The notes: a model not told the origin generated them from the letters alone. Positions 36,730 through 49,042 are shown, counted from the first letter of the stretch. The stretch is 64,000 bases of DNA from Poecilobothrus nobilitatus (GCA_947095535.1 OX352774.1:32008496-32072495), one strand, 5' to 3'. Translations and numbers: made by a program.

Positions 36730-39439
36730 AGCCATATTAAAATTCAACTGAACCGATAAAATAAACGACGGAAAAATGTTACCAATTTCATAGAAGAAAA
36801 TATTACTTTTTTGAATAAATTCCACTTGAAATCAACATTTGGACAACATTGATCTTTCAAATATCAAAAAAAATCTTAAGAAAATCTTTTTACAGTATCT
36901 AATATTATTTAAAAAAAAGAAAAATCTAATTTTGCTACGAAATCAATCAATCTTAATACTTTTATATCAATTTTATTCAAAATACTTCCTATACATAAAA
37001 TAATTAATAATATTATGATAGTATTTTCCATATCAACCTTTCTCTTCAAAATAGTCTCTATTTTTATAAACCTCATTTCATTTTATTAAAAATATTATTC
37101 TAGACCAATAACTTGTCATTAAACCGTATCTCGTTTTTCCCATTTATTAGATCCTTTTTATTTTGAATTTAAGAATAACTCTAATTTATTTTTTCATCAT
37201 TCCTTCATTGAAATGTTTTTTTTTTAAATTGTCGTTAAAATACACATACATGTACATATGTACCTATACTTAATATCTGTATAATTTTTTCAAGATTTTA
37301 CTCAAGAATTTGAAAACATTAACAATATTATAATATGAAGTATTATAATATGCAAATGTCAAAATTAAAAATGGTTCGTGTCTCGAATCAATTTCACCAC
37401 AGTTGTCACAAATGATTAATTTATTTAAAAATAGGTAGAAAGGAATTGCCAGATAATTGGAATTGATGAAAATTAATGAATTAAAAAATAAAAATTGATT
37501 AAAAATAGTTATAGCTACAACGTTACATACTGAACGAAATGAACACAAATATACATATGTATGTATTTTATAAAATTATGTATGCATTTAAAAAAAATTT
37601 TACTACTAAAAATAAAAATTTTCAATCAAATCTTATTTTAAATATCACCCCTGTTATTGCTTCATTTAATTGCAACTAATAAAAAACTAAATTAATGTAC
37701 CTACTACCCATACATGTACATATTATGCAAGTACATAAGTATATTATGTATAATAAAGTTTTATTTTTTCAAAAAAAACCATATTTTGTTTGTCTTAACT
37801 TTGAAAGCATTCAATTATCATTAAAATGAGTTAATTTTGAAAATTTTCTAAAATTTATATTTTCATTTTTAGTGTAAATAACAGAATATGTTTTTTTTTT
37901 TTTGTATTTTGTTGCGTTTTATTTTTAAAGATTATTAAAACGTCAAAATTTACTTTATATATGTATGCGTTTTTAAATATGCCGTTATAACTTATAAAAA
38001 TAGGCATATTAACTAAAATAAAAATATTTTTAATATTTAAATATTTTTTTTATTGTAAGTACATAATATGTATGTATGTATGTACATAAAAGAAAAATAA
38101 CTATTCAACAAATTTTTTTTAGAAAATAATATTTATAACTGTTTTTTAGATACGGTGAAATTATAACGGTACGTACTTGCATATGTAAATATAAAATAAA
38201 ATAAAATTATCGTAAAATAAAATTTTTGGAAAATGTAGAGAAAAAATATAAAAGCAAAAAAGGAAGTTATGATTATTACAAATTATTTTTACAATTTTTG
38301 CTTTTTTTTTTTTTTTTATAAATGAATTTTAGATAAAAATAGTAAAAAAAACGGTAAATCGACATTATCTTTGATAAAGTGTTATAAATTATGACATTAA
38401 AGTAAATATTGCAGAACAATATGTAAATATTGCCCAACAATAATACTAATATGTTTTTTTTTTTGCTTTTTGCATACCTACATTTATGTATATATTATGT
38501 ATAATATTATTGCATGACTTTATAAATTTAAATTTTTTACTGTTATATTTATTTACTGTTATTTTGATGCTTGTGGCATCTAATAACGGTTTAACATATA
38601 CATAGTTAACTCATTTAAAAAAATGGGCGAAAAAAACTTTAAAATAAAATAAAAATATTTGAGCATTACATATTTATATTATTATATATTTTTTTTTTAT
38701 TATCAGATAGGCTTTCCGTTCGTTTTTCTGTTGTTTTTTTTTGATTATTACTGTTATTATAAAAGTGTTTACAATTGCAATTCACCTGTAATAAAAATAT
38801 ATATTTTATCGTACAAAATAATGTAGAGAGTAATATAACTAAATTAAAGTTTTGATTTTTTCTAATATACAATGAAAGGTACATAATATTATGTACATAT
38901 ACATTTAAGTATATACATATATATATGTATGTACATGTGTACATAATATGAATAAATTTCAAATCGTAGTGAATTAAATTTTAAATATTTGTTTAAACTT
39001 TAAATTTTACGAAAAGTTTTAAAATAAAATTTGTGCTTAGAAAAAAAAAATGAAAAAAAAAAACTTGATTGATAGCAAATATGCCCTAGTTTATATACTA
39101 AACATAATATTATAATAATTTCATTTAGTTATTTGAGAATTTAATAAATTTTATTAACACATTTGCTATATTCCTATGTTGATTGATTGGTTTACATATT
39201 TATTCTATAGAATTGTATCTTAGAGAGAACAAATAGTATAGGCGAAGTACGGTTTTGATCCCATATGCTTATAGCCTTGGTTGTCAACTATCTTGTGCCA
39301 GCAGCCAATATAAAGTTTAGAAGTAAATTATAGTTTTTTAAATTTTTTTTTTCAATATAAATTGAAAAGCTTCTGCATATTGTTGTACAAAAACAATCTA
39401 TGAAATGTGTTTTTTTTTCTCCTGTTTTATTTCCTTTGG
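36730..39439. other. AT-rich non-coding DNA
   Basis: No supported feature. There is a (GTAT)n-like stretch at 38060-38090 (ATGTATGTATGTATGTACAT) and TACATA-rich stretches at 37550-37570 and 38885-38945. The open frames at 37270-37548 and 38666-38962 (minus) are artefacts of these. Confidence 0.55.
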
Positions 39440-39571
39440 GAACATAGAGCTTCCACAAATTCTCTCCTAACTCAAGTTTTTTCTGCCTTGAGGGTTCCAG
39501 TCCAATGCCTGATGTACCACTGATGTTGTTGGGCGTCTTAGGATATGGCTGATCCATCTCCATTTTCTTCT
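39440..39571 (-). pseudogene. LINE fragment with the WNPQG C-terminal motif
   Basis: On the minus strand from 39571 the frame reads RRKWRWISHILRRPTTSVVH, then QALDWNPQGRK, followed by a few residues and a stop. 'RKWRWIGHTLR...QALDWNPQGRRR' is a widespread C-terminal signature of invertebrate LINE pol proteins, which then usually continue with a GRP/TWRR segment that is decayed here. It is a short relic unrelated to the LINE at 47.5 kb. The longer frame at 39288-39563 reads a different phase and is not meaningful. Recognition rests on the motif alone. Confidence 0.6.
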
Positions 39572-39677
39572 ACATATTTTTATGAAATGTGTGCGTTGAA
39601 GATATTATTGAATAGAAAAATCGCATATTCAAACTTAATTAAGATATTCGATTCCCTAGAAATATTTATTTTTGTCA

Positions 39678-39869
39678 TCATAACTTCATTTTAGTACCAC
39701 TAAATGCTGATAATAAAACTCAATCTTTTACTTTAAAATTTACTGGATTGTTAGTTCCATCTTTAGTTCTACCGTCGGGTCTAACCGCAACTGCTCTCCT
39801 TTGTAATACTTTACTTTGGCTCTTTTCTGTTATAACGATGTCATTACTAGTTGTTGTTACTGGTTCAAA
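39678..39869 (-). pseudogene. Decayed coding relic, possibly LTR-retrotransposon integrase C-terminus
   Basis: A minus-strand frame from 39869 reads FEPVTTTSNDIVITEKSQSK, then VLQRRAVAVRPDGRTKDGTN and NPVNFKVKD, a stop, then VLLSAFSGTKMKL and a stop. It is much less A/T-driven than its surroundings. NPxxFKVxDxVLLS resembles the segment near the end of Ty3/gypsy-type integrases, but the rest does not help. It may be part of the same decayed retroelement as 39440-39571 or an independent one. I hold the family name loosely. Confidence 0.35.
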
Positions 39870-40583
39870 TCTTTAAATGAGAACTCTATGTAATAATGAA
39901 AGTAATTTCTTAATTGGGTGTTCCATTTTTATAAATTTTTCTTAAATAAAATGCACAGAGAATAGGTATCTATCTACTAAAAAATTATTAAGATTAAAAT
40001 TTTTTAAGAGAGAATAAAACGCACGTGAAGCGTTCAGACAAAATTTTTTTTGATAGGTGATAAATAAGCTTACATCTGTTTCAGCACTATATTGGTAGGT
40101 GGGAATCTCGAAAGACGCCAATAAAATCAACACACGAATTCTTCTTAGCAGTGTTGGACTTGAACTAACCAAATTTCACATCCCTTTAGAACGAAACATT
40201 AAGTTAGAACCTATGATACAATCTACGCTGTTTCGTTTGTGGATTGGGGAAAATATAAAATAATAAAGAAAATTGAGAAACGTGGAAAGTTACTGGATGA
40301 TAACAAATGTTGTAAGGAATATAAGAATATTTTTCCTGGCTACATGAGTTGGGACCGCCTATCGATCAGCTAACAACTGAACTCATAACTTTATCGAAAC
40401 TAGTATATTGGGCTCATATGCTAGAGTTGAGACAGTCAACTATACGCTGTTTCTTGTTAATAAATATTTTTAGTATGAGTAATTTGATGAAGAATGAATA
40501 ATTTGACAGTTTAAAATAATGCGAAAAATCTAGAAAATAATCACGGATTCTTTTAACGATTTTCTTCATCTGCATATTTCCAA
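39870..40583. other. AT-rich DNA with a possible element terminus
   Basis: 40405-40460 reads GGGCTCATATGCTAGAGTTG, then AGACAGTCAACTATACGCTG. It resembles the terminus at 43545-43590 (ATCTAAGAGTTGACAAAGTC) and may be a solo end of that family. The minus-strand frame at 39942-40172 has no recognisable motif. Confidence 0.4.
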
Positions 40584-41440
40584 TTTTTAGCACATTTCCA
40601 AAAAAAATTTTGAAAAAATGTGCTTATTAGTTTCACTCTGTCCGTCCGTCCGTCCGTCTGTTTACAAAACTTTCACACCGTTAAAGAAAGAGAAAAAAAA
40701 TTTAACCATGGGTAGATCTCATAAAAAAAATAATTTTGTGGAACAACTTTTTCATGTAGCCCCTCCCACTACGGAGCTACAGCCCCTCAAACTTTGAAAA
40801 AGCCCTATTTTTAAATGCATATATCTTATGTTCTGCTTAAGATTTTTTCAATCTGAAAACGTCATTCGACAGGTATTTCTTTTATTTTATTATTTTATTA
40901 TTTATTTAAATTAATATCAAAATTATACAATTTTTTTAAATTTAGTATTTAAATTTACCGTTATGTGAAAACCAAATTTTGCATGATTTTTCTACTTTCA
41001 TAACTCCGGCACGCTTTTAGATAGAGGCTTGAAATTTTGAGACAAGAAAGAACTTTTAGAATTAGTATAAGTTTCCTCAGAAAATTTTTTGGTAGTACCC
41101 CTTTTTTAAGAGTTATTACGCCTCAAAAATTGAAAATTTGCTATTTTTAGACACCTGTAACTTAAAAACCTGTACAAATTTTTCTTCGGCAAGACATGAA
41201 AATTAAAGGTTCAATAATATATTTTTACGTGTGTTAACAGCTTTTCTTAGTTTTTTTTTATAGTTATAAGATTCCGGACTTACGGCCCCTCAAAATTTCA
41301 AAAATGTCCTATTTTCACATTTTTTTCTTATTACATGAAATTTTCAAATTTTTGTGTAAGTCACACAAAAGTTTTTTATTGAGTTTTGGAAATGTGCGCT
41401 TTTAAAAACCGTTGGTTTACATTCTACCTAGTTTTTTTTT
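40584..41440 (-). mobile_element. Repeat of about 850 bp ('ACCGTTATGTGAAA' family), inverted copy
   Basis: This is the reverse complement of 28570-29428 over its full length, from TTTTTAGCACATTTCCAAAA to the outer CATTCTACCTAGTTTTTTTT. It includes CCGTCCGTCCGTCCGTCTG, TTTACCGTTATGTGAAAACC and TTCCGGACTTACGGCCCCTC. Differences are few, mainly in A/T run lengths. With its partner it makes a potential 850-bp stem around a loop of about 11 kb that contains the host exon. Confidence 0.85.
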
Positions 41441-42033
41441 AAATTAAAATAGTTAAAAAAATACGAATTTAAAACATAAAGATACAATATTATTAACATT
41501 AGGTTATAGTTAATTCAAAATGAATTTAATGCAAGTGCAAATCAGATATTTAGAGTTTTAAATAAAGTCTTTTGTTTCTTCTAACCTTTTTAATTTAACT
41601 TTAATTTCTAACAATTTAATATTTTTATTCAATTTACAATTAAAAAATGCCTTCTTAACACTAACCTATTTTAGTATATTGTCTATCATTCTTTCTATTG
41701 TCTGGAAATTATTAAATTAATATTTCAGGTGTTATAATTAAAAAAAAAAAAGTTTGAATAATAATTTTATTATTCCAATTCAAACCAACCATCATTTAAC
41801 AGGAAATTTTTTTTTTTATTAAAATTTTATTTATAAAATATTGAAAGAAAAAGAAAAGAAAGAAAAAATTAAAAATATGAGTAAAAACCACTGTGTTTGT
41901 GTTATTGGTGGTTATTTCTTATCTATACTCACTGTAATATTCAGCATAAAAAAAAAAAACAAAAAAATTTAATATTGATTTTAATTTTTAAATAATAATT
42001 TTCTATATTTTCCACACTTTTTTGTTTTTTTTT

Positions 42034-43590
42034 ATACCCGTACGATAGGATCGGGTATAATAAAATTACTCCTCCGTTTGTAACACCTCGAAATAAGCGA
42101 GCTAGATATACCTTCAAAGGTATGGATCGGATCAGAAAAAAATTCTAAAACTTTTGAGCCATGTCCGTCCGTCCGTCCGTCCGTCAGCACGCTAACTCAA
42201 AAACTAAGAAAGCTAGAATCTTGAAATTTACACAAAATATTCTGGGAGTAATTTGTAGGTTCCCTATTTTTTTTGGTTGAGTTTGGACCAAGCCTTAGGG
42301 TAGCTCTCGAACACCTAACTTTTAGATCCCTACATTTTTTTTGAAATAGAGCTATGCAATTTTAACTGCTGATAGATCTCACAAAAATATTAATTTTATT
42401 TTTAATAACTTTTTTTTGTAGCCCCACACGTTACAGAGCTACAGCTCCCCAAATGTTCAAAAAAGCTCTATATTTAAATTCTTATAGCACAAGTTGTATA
42501 AGGTATATCTTCATTTTGAAAACGCCAAACGATTACTACTTTTATTAGCTTTAAAAATATATATACAATAAATATATATTTGTGACATACGGTGTCTTAA
42601 TTTACCGTTATGCGAAACTCAAATTTTGCAAAATAATTTAACCCTTCTATCTTCTAAACGGTTTAAGTTGGAAACTTGAAATTTTAACAGAAGTTAGATC
42701 TTTAAAAATAAGTATGAGTCATATTAGAAATTTTTTTTTATCACCCCCCATTTAGGAGCTGTAAGGGGTCAAAAACTGAAAATTTCCTATTTTTAAACAC
42801 CTGTAACTTGAACACCTGTTAAAATTTTTTTGAAGTAATACACAAAACTTAAAGCTTCAACATTATACTCTTATTTCTGTTAACAACTTTTTTTAATAAT
42901 GTAGGGTTACTTTATAATTGACGAAAGTGTTACTTGATTTTTTCAAATTTTCTAACAAATTTTTTCCATTTTGTTTTACTCGATAATTTGAAATTGTTGA
43001 GGATATATGCGTAGTACAAAAAAATGTAAAGAAATAAACAACATAACGGTTGCTGGAAGAATTTTTATTTATATGATATTGTTATACATACATACTTATA
43101 TAATATCATGTTTATTTACATATCGTATAAGTCACTGATGAATGAATGATAAGAGTATAGATGTATATTATATAGCGCCGTATTTACATACATATATGTA
43201 TTTTATTGTACTTATAAGAATTTATTCTGTCAATGGAACATTTAAATATAATATAATATAATATTTAAAATTATATTTATTATTTTGTACTAAGTAAATT
43301 TAATATACATTTACCGCTTAGTATTAAATGGTACTATATAATATTTGAAAAAGTTTTGGATTGATAATCGTTATGTGGAAGGTTAGAATCTCATTTTGAA
43401 GAATGCATAACCATATAGTTTGAATATATGTACAACCCATAGTTCTAGAAATTATAAAATTCACCCAAATTATTTTAAAATACTAAAATATTAAAAAAAT
43501 AATATTGTAAGCAGAGTGGCTGTGAACATACTAACGGTTCGTACGGGTATCTAAGAGTTGACAAAGTCAACTGTATTCTTCCTCGTTTTT
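42034..43590 (-). mobile_element. ATACCC-type element, about 1.5 kb
   Basis: The left end ATACCCGTACGA is inverted at 43539-43550 as TCGTACGGGTAT. The left end itself folds (TATACCCG...CGGGTATA). After the right word comes CTAAGAGTTGACAAAGTCAA and a T-rich tail, as at other family termini. The interior contains CCGTCCGTCCGTCCGTC, TTGTAACACCTCGAAATAAG and, further in, a diverged version of the 850-bp repeat core ('TTTACCGTTATGCGAAACTC', 'CACCTGTAACTTGAACACCT'). This style is common in flies. No ORF is present. Confidence 0.7.
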
Positions 43591-43943
43591 TATATTTTTT
43601 TAATTTTTTTTTCAATTAGAGTAAAACCATATGCAATTTTCAAAATTACACTTAAGTGATTACAAAATCGAGAACACAGCACAAAAACAAAAAAAGTGCG
43701 AATAAAAAGAAAATAAAGGCAAAAGATTTTTTTTTCTTCTACGTATAACATTTATGAATTAATAATTATCTTTAGATAATATTGAGAAACATAATTTAGT
43801 AAATATATAAATATTTTCAATTTCATAAAAATGTTGATGAACATTCATTCTGTTGTAGAGTTTAGTTTTCTTTTCCAATACATTTTCCATGAATCAAAAA
43901 ATCAAATAGGAACAAAAACAAAAACAAAACAAATATAAAATAA

Positions 43944-44725
43944 AACGAGGAAAGGTGTAAAGTAGACCATGTATCAACTCTAAGATACCCGTATATGAAC
44001 ATAAAATATACTTTTTTTACTTTTACAAAATTTCAGATGTTTTACTGAATTATGCGCAGAGTTATATTAATGTAAATTTTTGAGTTGTATGATAGCATCT
44101 CGGAATCTGTTGCCCCGAATAAACCACATTTTACAGAAGTTATTGCCACAAAACTTGATCGTTTTTTATAAGATTTGGGATACCTAACCTAATTAAGTTC
44201 CAAACTGAATCTATTCGGCTACAGCATAATTGCTTGTTGACAGCGAAGTTATTGCGATATAACTTGAAGTTATGAGGATATAAATGATGCGTATAAAGAA
44301 AAAAGAAGTTATATGGCATCGATCTCAATCTGCTAGCGTAGACCAATCAAATTTTTATGATAATTACTATCATGCATCTTGAGATCTTTTCATATCTTTT
44401 CATTTCAGATACATATAGCTTCAATAGACATTAAGTTATTTTCATACAAAAAGATAGAGATTATATGGCAGCTACTAGAATCGGCCGGTCGAAAATGCTG
44501 GATTTAAATAGTAAACCTAACAATTTTACAAAAAGGGACGCGAGAAAAATATCAGAATTCTAATTTCTTTGTTTTTTTTGAGTTATCGTACGGATGAACA
44601 AACGTACATGGCTTAATCGCTTTAATTTGAGTTTAAATTTAGGTCGACTTCTTTAAGGTGTCATAAACGTATAATGACAAATTTATTATACTTTTGAACT
44701 GTGCTCGTATAAGTATAAAAATCAA
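43944..44725. mobile_element. ATACCC-type element related to 14943-15630
   Basis: The left part, AAAACGAGGAAAGGTGTAAA then GTATCAACTCTAAGATACCC, is close to the inverse of the terminus at 43545-43590. The two neighbouring termini therefore face each other across about 350 bp. The interior has 'ATGGCAGCTACTAGAATCGG', 'GAGTTATCGTACGGATGAAC', 'ACATGGCTTAATCGCT' (a decayed form of the ACATCGCTAAATCGAC block) and ends 'GTATAAGTATAAAAAT'. The minus-strand frame at 44140-44346 is inside it and not a gene. Confidence 0.6.
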
Positions 44726-45080
44726 ATATTTATCATGGGATTTATTTTTTTGATATACATATTCACTTCCTGTCATTCATTCATTCAATTTTTCATCAGA
44801 TTTTTTAATTCGATATATTGTGTGTATATGTATATAAAGAAAATTTCAAGTACCTATATCAATGAATAAAAACTGAAAGATAAAATATGTTTCAATCTAT
44901 ATTCTGATACTCAAATGTATTAAAAATCTAACAAAATCCAATAACTTCGAAGTCCCCATAAAAATTCTTTATATTTTAATAATATATGTGCAGAAATAAA
45001 ATACTATATTCTTATATAGCTACCTATTATTATTTATGATATCAGCCATATAGGTAGGTGCCACAAATACATATTGTATA

Positions 45081-45441
45081 TACAGGGTATTCCACACCAT
45101 GTGTATCTGGTTTTTAAGCAAAAAAAAAAAGGGTCGTTATTTCCAAACATAAAAAAAAAATATTATTTAAATTGGAGTTGCATTGTCCATTGGTGATATT
45201 TCTAACTTTCGGAAAGGACTGGAAGTTCATCTAAATCTACATTTTAAAATCAGAAGGGGTATGTTTCAGTGCAAAATAGAGTTCTATGTTCTATTAAAAA
45301 TAACAAAAACTTTTGCTTTTATAATATTGTTTTGTTCTCTGAGAATTTTTTTCTTTAAAATTAATAAAAATAAAACAAAAACCTTTTATTTTTCCTTTAT
45401 AAATTAAAAAAACTGATACGCATGCTCTGGAACACCCTGTA
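45081..45441. mobile_element. MITE with 27-bp terminal inverted repeats (Tc1/mariner-like size and TA target)
   Basis: The left end TACAGGGTATTCCACACCAT, then GTGTATC. The right end in reverse complement is TACAGGGTGTTCCAGAGCAT, then GCGTATC. 23 of 27 bases agree. A TA lies on each side, compatible with a TA duplication, though TA is very frequent here. The element is 361 bp and lacks a transposase. The + open frame at 45183-45407 is internal and has no recognisable motif. Confidence 0.75.
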
Positions 45442-47527
45442 TACATAAATGTAATATTAATACATTAGATTCTGTTACATATAGATACAAAGTATTATAA
45501 ATGGATGAAGATGAAATTAAAAATCATTGGTTATCAATAAAAATTTAATGTTGCCACTGATTCATTCATAAATTGTACATGGTACCTATACCTACCTATA
45601 TGTATATGGTACTTTTGTATTTTTTCAAAAACACGATTATATTAAGGTGTAAAAGAACTGTTATTTATAATTTACAATTATTTTAGGAATATAATTAGGA
45701 ATGAATTTTTTTTTTTAGTTGTTGTTGCTGTTTTTCTTAAATTTTCCATTAAACTTAAAATCAATTCCTATTAAACAAAATCTGAAAAATGAATTAAAAA
45801 ACATCTACATATATTAAACTATAAAATGTCGCATCAGTACATACCTATATAATAATAAATGCTAGGATAGCTAATATTAATTTGAACCCGGTAATAATAA
45901 ATGACAAGACATATTATTTTAGTTGAGGCTCAGATGTTTAGCTTTAATTTGCTTGTAAATTTCAAAAGTTATATTTTGAATCATATTATTTTTACCATAT
46001 TAGTTTCTAGTAATAATCCTTGTAATCATTTTAAAAAAAAAAAACCAAAAAGTTTTAAAGTAGTTTCTATCTAAATTACGAATCTATGTCAAATTAAAAT
46101 AATATTACTTTATAAAAAATCATTGCGACTTTGAAAATTTAAAAAAAAAATCATTTCAAAATCCATTATATTATATACAAGTATATGTGATTATAGGTAG
46201 GACTAACTCGACTTTATGATTCAGTATGTATGGATAAAAGGAGTTTTCTGACCCGTATATCACGAAATTTCCTTTTCATTATCTACCTTCAAACCAATCC
46301 CTGTAAAGTCAGGGTCAACCAAAATAGTAAAGTCAAATTTTGTATCGTGATATAGATATTTCCCTCGTTGAATCATTTATCGAAAAAGTTTTTTTACAGA
46401 TCACCTTACGTAATTTACCTTAGGTGACTAATCTAATTCCTCACCCTCCGTATAAAGCTAATCACATCGATTAGTGACATAAATCTTATTTGTTCAGTAA
46501 ATAATTTCCAACGATATTATAGCTTCTCAGATTCGCGAATAGATAAGCTAATTTAGAAAAAATTCAAACAATCAATAATCGTTATAACTTATACTTTTTT
46601 GCACCATTCAACAGATTACGGATGATTTGAATCACGAATGTAAAACGTATATCGTAAATGCTAAAAGACACCAACTCACTTTCTGTGACAATGATGACTA
46701 AATTATTTAGCTATTCTTATATGTAAATGAAAGATTAACCAAAGCTTATATTAAGAAAAATGTCTGATACCAAAAAGACAAAAAAAAAACACAACATAAG
46801 AGTTTAAGAGTCAGCAAAAAGAAAAAAATTATCTAAATACCAAAAAAATCTTTAAAATTAATGAAATTTATAGAATTTTACTAAAAGAAAAACCATTGAT
46901 TTTCCAACGTATTTACATAAAACTAATAATATAAAAATTCTGTATAAAAATTAAGAAAAAAAAAAAACTTTTCAAAAAGAAGCCATTAAAAATCTCCAAT
47001 TTACAAGAAAAAAAAAATATTAAAATTTATAAAAAAACCATAATTAATTAAGTAATAATTTTACAAATTAATCCTAAAGGAATTTTTAAAGATTTTAATT
47101 TAGTTTATTTACAATAGAAACTTTAAACCCATACCCTTATAAACTATAAGAAATTAATACGTACTTTTAACCTTTCTCATATTAGATATAATTTACAATA
47201 TTTTTTTTTTTTGTTATATTATAAAGAATATACCCTAAAAATAATTTATTTAAATCTTTAAAAAACTTTTAAACTCAATTATATTCATGATTTCTTCTTA
47301 CCCCATTTTTGTTTTCTAACCATTCTCTTAATCACTTCTATACACACATTTTTGTTCGAATTTTTTGAACAAAATTTCAAAAAAATATTTTGGCATATTA
47401 ATAATTTCTTTGTATTGTGAAAACTTTGGATATAAGTTTTCTTTATTGTTGTTTATTTATGTTTTTTTTTTTTTCTTTAACTGTAATGAATAATTTCTTT
47501 AAAGTTTTTTAAAACTTTATTATTTTT
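45442..47527. other. AT-rich non-coding DNA with a GC-richer patch
   Basis: 46195-46520 is visibly less A/T-rich than its surroundings ('CCAATCCCTGTAAAGTCAGG', 'CACCCTCCGTATAAAGC') and may be a mobile-element relic, but I recognise no family, ORF or repeat partner in this window. The remainder is A/T runs. Confidence 0.5.
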
Positions 47528-48410
47528 GTTTTTTTTTTTTTTACACGCTAACGCTAGGAACGAATTCCTTTATACATATGTAGGTTTATTTATTAGGAAA
47601 ATAGGATGTTAAAGGGGAATTAATGGGAAGATTGGAAACGAACCTATAAAGATTCGTTTTGAATTTTTGCAAATTATAGTACGGAACGTTATTAACAGAG
47701 GGGAACACATTAGATGGAAGCATGTTCCACATCTTAGCAGTTCTCACAACAAATGAGTTTCCATAGCCAGTTTTAAACCATCTTGGAATTTCCACAGTGT
47801 AGAAATTAGCATTTGCAGCTCTTCTGGTGTTACGTTGGAATTGTTTAAGAGGAGGCATAATTGATTTAAGTTCTAGAGCTACAAGATATCTATAAAACAG
47901 AGAAATAGCTCCAATATTACGACGCGAATTAAGTGGAGTAAGTGTTACTTGTTCGACGGGGTCGCCTATTAGGCGTAAGGCGCGGTTTTGGATTTTGTCG
48001 AGTTAATTCAGAGAAGTTTGGGATGCGCCAGCCCAAATGTGAGAGTTGTACTCCATCTTAGGTCGAATGTAGGCTTTATAGATATTAGACAGATCCTTTG
48101 GAGATAAATATGTTTTGCAGCGGGACAGAAAACCCAAACATTTGGCAGCACGTTTAGCTATATCAAAAATATGCTCATTCCACAGAATTTTTTGATTTAG
48201 CTGCAAACCTAAAATGCTTAGACTTTCTGATTGCTCTATATTTTCTCCTTGAAATCGCAGAAATCGCGGGTTAAAGTGATTTCTTTTGCAGGAAATCAGG
48301 CAGCTTTGAGTTTTTGAGGTATTGAACTCAACTCTATTAGTTTTACCCCAATCAGTTATTTTAGTTAAATCATGGTTTACTAAACTAACCATAATATTTT
48401 AATGGTTAAC
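47528..48410 (-). pseudogene. 5'-truncated non-LTR retrotransposon (LINE), reverse-transcriptase thumb to 3' end
   Basis: On the minus strand a single frame runs from about 48392 to 47586, broken once by a TAA at 48003-48005. The first part has SILGLQLNQKILWNEHIFDI, then AAKCLGFLSRCKTYLSPKDL and IYKAYIRPKMEYNSHIWAGA: the post-catalytic region and thumb of LINE reverse transcriptases. After the stop it continues in frame LDKIQNRALRLIGDPVEQVT, then RRNIGAISLFYRY, PPLKQFQRNTRRAANANF, RTAKMWNMLPSNVFP. The endonuclease and catalytic YxDD region are absent, so it is 5' truncated. The 3' UTR ends TAGCGTTAGCGTGT followed by a poly(A) tail (T run 47528-47542 on +). A/T-rich words similar to ACAAAAATA flank both sides and may be a target duplication. 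It belongs to a Jockey/CR1-like clade by style. It is dead but the youngest LINE copy here. Confidence 0.88.
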
Positions 48411-49042
48411 CATAATATTTTTTGTTTTTTCAAATAATATTTTAGTTTTTCACTATAATGAAGTGAAGCTTTTCTTTAAAAAAAAAAAAAATTAACTTCT
48501 GTCAGTTATTTTATTATAAAAAAATCTTCTACTTAGTACTTACCTACATACATATGTGTTTATTTCTCTTCAACTGAAAATAAATCATGCGTGTACCATT
48601 TTGATTTAATAATAGCTATATTAAAAATATTATTTACTAGTTTATCTGTAGTACCTATATATAGACTTCAGGTAGATAACAGGTATATACGCTTAACATA
48701 ATTTTTAAGAATTTTTAATTTTACCACATTTCATTCAAAACATTATGTAAGTAAAAATAATTTATAATAAAATTATTTCCACAAAAATTTATTGTTTTTT
48801 TTTTTTTCTAAGAATCTGTCAAACAATTAATAAATATTCTATAAATTCATAATAAATTTTTATCTTTTTTGTTTTGTTTTTTTTTCTGTTTCTATTCCTA
48901 GAATCTTATAAAGGAATATTCTAAAAAAAATATTCTTTACATTTTATACCTATACCATAAGTAGAACATCATCTATGTACGCACATTAATTTTAATAAAA
49001 TGAAAAATATTTATTTTTATTTAGATTTTTAGGGTTGGGTAC
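48411..49042. other. AT-rich non-coding DNA
   Basis: Nothing is recognised. At its left edge AACCATAATATTTT occurs twice (about 48389 and 48409), a small duplication at the 5' junction of the LINE. Confidence 0.5.

Noticed and set aside
42160..42186. CCGT tandem, considered as a CRISPR-like or microsatellite locus
   Set aside because: The CCGT/GGAC tandem recurs at equivalent positions within the dispersed elements at 29340, 40640 and 62043, so it is part of those elements. No spacer-repeat array exists in the window.
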